This document shows positions 62,090 to 64,000 of a stretch of 64,000 nucleotides of DNA, piece after piece. Both the position numbers and the translations under genes were made by a program. Under the pieces are notes generated by a model, which saw nothing but the letters and a program-made list of their open reading frames with translations, was not told where the DNA came from and searched no databases. The number at the start of each line of letters is the position of its first letter. Positions within the stretch are counted from its first letter, which is position 1. Source of the stretch: Maribacter ulvicola (GTDB lineage Bacteria; Bacteroidota; Bacteroidia; Flavobacteriales; Flavobacteriaceae); assembly GCF_900155985.1 (NCBI RefSeq), contig NZ_FTMA01000001.1:1870655-1934654 (forward strand). The letters are read 5' to 3'.

Positions 62090-63521
62090 TATTTACATAG
62101 GTGCAGTATTACTGTTCTCTGGTGTGTTGACAGCACAGGAAGAGGAACAAAATGGTTCGGCAAATGAAACAACACCTATGATTGCTTTAACGGAAATAGT
62201 CCCGGTTAAAAAAGATACTTCCATAAATTTCAAAAGAATTAAATTAGATGGTATCGCTGCAGTTGTAGGTGACTATGTAATTTTAGACTCTGATATTGAA
62301 AAAACGTTGATAGATCTCAAGAGTCAAGGTGCATCTACGGAAGATATTACCCATTGCGGTCTTTTGGGCAAGTTAATGGAAGATCGTTTGTATGCTAACC
62401 AAGCTGTTCAAGATAGTATTTTGGTTTCTGATGATGAGGTAAACGCAACCGGTGACCGTCAGCTACAGTCTTTAGTTCAGCAAATAGGTTCTATGGACAA
62501 GGTTTTAAAGTACTATAAGAAAACCGATGAAGCTAGTTTTAGAGAAGAACTTTATAAAATTAATAAACTGCGTATGCTTTCTGAGCGTATGCAACAAGAT
62601 ATCATTAAAGAGATTGAAATTACACCTGAAGAGGTTCGTCAGTTCTTTAATAAGATTCCAGAAGATGAGCGTCCGGTATTTGGTGCTGAATTAGAGATTG
62701 CACAGATTACCAAAGAGCCAGAACCATCTGAAGAAGAAAAACAAAAGGTAATTGATAAGTTAAATCAAATTAAGGCTGACGTTGATGATAATGATGCTAG
62801 TTTCAGTGTAAAGGCAATTCTATATTCTCAAGATCCAGGTTCTAAGTCTAAAGGTGGGTTTTATAGTATTACAAAAGACACCGGTTTTGATAAAAAATTT
62901 AAAGATGTTGCCTTTAGTTTAAGAGAAGGTGAAGTTTCTGAGCCTTTTGAAACGGTATTTGGTTTCCATATCATCTACATTGAAAAGATTAGAGGTCAAG
63001 AGTTAGATTTGAGACATATTCTGATTCAGCCAGAAATATCCCAAAATGTAATGGATGAAGCGAAAGCCGAGTTGGATAGTATCCGGAAAAAAATAATAGA
63101 TGGAAAATTCACTTTTGCAGAAGCGGCCTTGAATTTTTCTGATGAGAAAGAAACGAAGTTTGATGGTGGATTATTACGTAATCCAGTAAACTTTGATTCT
63201 AAGTTTGAGTTGACTAAGATGGATCCTACCCTTTATAACCAGGTGCAGAATTTAAAGGATAATGAAATAACACATCCTGTTTTGGAACAAGATCCAAGAG
63301 GTGGGGCTCCTAAATATAAAATTCTTAAGATTACCAATAGGTATGATGAGCATGTGGCAGATTTCTCTAAAGATTATACTAAGATTCAAGAATTAGCGCT
63401 TACCGAAAAGAAGTATAATGCCATTAAAAAGTGGATGGATGAGCATATAAAGGATACTTATATTAGTGTTAACGATGAGAACAAAGATTGTGAGTTCGCT
63501 AACAACTGGGTAAAAGAGTAA
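62058..63521 (+). CDS. SurA-like periplasmic peptidyl-prolyl isomerase
   Basis: From ATG 62058 this is 487 residues: signal peptide (to about GVLTAQ, residue 26), a SurA N-terminal domain ([20 protein letters not shown]), then two parvulin domains (about 205-310 and 320-430). The second has DLRHILIQP and FDGGLL, the first GGFYSITKD. SurA helps outer-membrane proteins fold. A longer frame from 62040 is not needed. The MoxR gene follows after 4 bp. Confidence 0.9.
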   Translation: MNLKFSKTKNSIYIGAVLLFSGVLTAQEEEQNGSANETTPMIALTEIVPVKKDTSINFKRIKLDGIAAVVGDYVILDSDIEKTLIDLKSQGASTEDITHCGLLGKLMEDRLYANQAVQDSILVSDDEVNATGDRQLQSLVQQIGSMDKVLKYYKKTDEASFREELYKINKLRMLSERMQQDIIKEIEITPEEVRQFFNKIPEDERPVFGAELEIAQITKEPEPSEEEKQKVIDKLNQIKADVDDNDASFSVKAILYSQDPGSKSKGGFYSITKDTGFDKKFKDVAFSLREGEVSEPFETVFGFHIIYIEKIRGQELDLRHILIQPEISQNVMDEAKAELDSIRKKIIDGKFTFAEAALNFSDEKETKFDGGLLRNPVNFDSKFELTKMDPTLYNQVQNLKDNEITHPVLEQDPRGGAPKYKILKITNRYDEHVADFSKDYTKIQELALTEKKYNAIKKWMDEHIKDTYISVNDENKDCEFANNWVKE

Positions 63522-63525
63522 ATAT

Positions 63526-64000
63526 ATGTCAGACGTTGCAGCAATAGAACGCCTAGTAGTAAAACATACGGAGCTTAAAAAGGAAATAGCCAAAATCATT
63601 GTAGGTCAAGATGAGGTTATTGAACAAATTTTGCTTTCTATTTACACAGGTGGTCATTCATTGTTGATCGGCGTGCCAGGTTTGGCAAAAACATTAATGG
63701 TAAATACCATTGCACAAGCTTTAGGGCTTGACTTTAAAAGAATTCAGTTTACACCAGATTTAATGCCAAGTGATATTCTTGGTAGCGAGGTATTGGATCA
63801 GAACAGAAACTTTAAGTTTATTAAAGGTCCCATATTTTCAAATATTATTTTGGCGGATGAAATTAATAGAACTCCGCCAAAAACGCAGGCTGCACTTTTA
63901 GAGGCTATGCAAGAACGCGCGGTAACCATTGCCGGTCATCAACATAAATTAGATTTGCCATATTTTGTACTGGCAACACAAAACCCAATTGAGCAAGAGG
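63526..64000 (+). CDS. MoxR-family AAA+ ATPase (partial, C-terminus outside window)
   Basis: This gene was read directly from the sequence and runs off the right edge after 158 codons. It starts [20 protein letters not shown] and shows [12 protein letters not shown], Walker [23 protein letters not shown], Walker [21 protein letters not shown] and sensor 1 ATQNPIEQE. MoxR ATPases help metal-centre or complex assembly with VWA-domain partners, which probably lie further to the right. The 4-bp gap to the SurA-like gene indicates one operon. Confidence 0.95.
   Translation, partial: MSDVAAIERLVVKHTELKKEIAKIIVGQDEVIEQILLSIYTGGHSLLIGVPGLAKTLMVNTIAQALGLDFKRIQFTPDLMPSDILGSEVLDQNRNFKFIKGPIFSNIILADEINRTPPKTQAALLEAMQERAVTIAGHQHKLDLPYFVLATQNPIEQE

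Noticed and set aside
1-64000. CRISPR arrays, insertion sequences, rRNA, tRNA, riboswitches
   Set aside because: I looked for spaced repeats, transposase motifs, cloverleaf-like sequences and cobalamin riboswitch elements near the B12 genes and saw none. A covariance-model scan was not possible.

Overview
The window looks like chromosomal DNA of a marine-type member of the Flavobacteriaceae (Bacteroidota). Evidence: AT-rich sequence, frequent TAnnTTTG-type -7 promoter boxes, almost no Shine-Dalgarno sequences, signal peptides ending in xAQ, a SecA without the C-terminal zinc module, and typical flavobacterial families (DUF2911, DUF4105, DUF2795, carboxypeptidase-regulatory-like proteins). I see no rRNA, tRNA, CRISPR array or insertion sequence.

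Layout. 1-5183 (minus) is the edge of a carbohydrate-use cluster: a GH20 hexosaminidase cut by the window edge, an SGNH hydrolase, an esterase, an aquaglyceroporin, an SMP-30 lactonase and a TIM-barrel isomerase. 5352-15227 holds mazG, a stand-alone receiver protein, a MATE pump, a convergent set for lipid-linked sugar transfer (PAP2, GT39, flippase-like protein, GT2), meaB, a DUF2911 protein and galM. 15332-17832 is an ECF sigma / putative anti-sigma / envelope protein operon, followed by a decayed gene (17826-18240). 18453-26306 has msrA, a TesA-YbbA-YbbP-like set, a DEAD-box helicase and two small secreted proteins. 26303-42581 is mainly minus strand: amidohydrolase, histidine kinase, secA, ATP:cob(I)alamin adenosyltransferase, a tandem pair of small secreted proteins, an ABC-F protein, a DUF4105 protein and pyruvate carboxylase. 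42974-51960 (plus) has pssA, a DinB protein, an amine-oxidase-like flavoprotein, a dihydrouridine synthase, and an operon of B12-binding radical SAM protein, GNAT, GyrI-like protein, MFS transporter and DUF4345 protein. 51967-64000 has an envelope block (lptB, an AhpD-like protein, tatC, kdsD), recQ, rluF, a beta-lactamase-like lipoprotein, two periplasmic PPIases and the start of a MoxR ATPase.

Most genes are core metabolism or envelope genes. B12 use recurs (meaB, the adenosyltransferase, the B12-binding radical SAM protein). The most unusual element is a family of four small secreted proteins at three loci (19722-19961, 25874-26131, 34901-35161, 35470-35730). They share an ungapped 27-residue C-terminus (ARxYxxKNxR then LxF). 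Three of the four have an ACCATTCGT element upstream, which resembles a LytTR half-site. Two members are a recent tandem duplication. The family may be an undescribed secreted factor under common control. A second notable point is a 28-bp imperfect direct repeat flanking the gene at 46537-47055; its far copy encodes the C-terminus of the preceding dihydrouridine synthase, which suggests an inserted segment.
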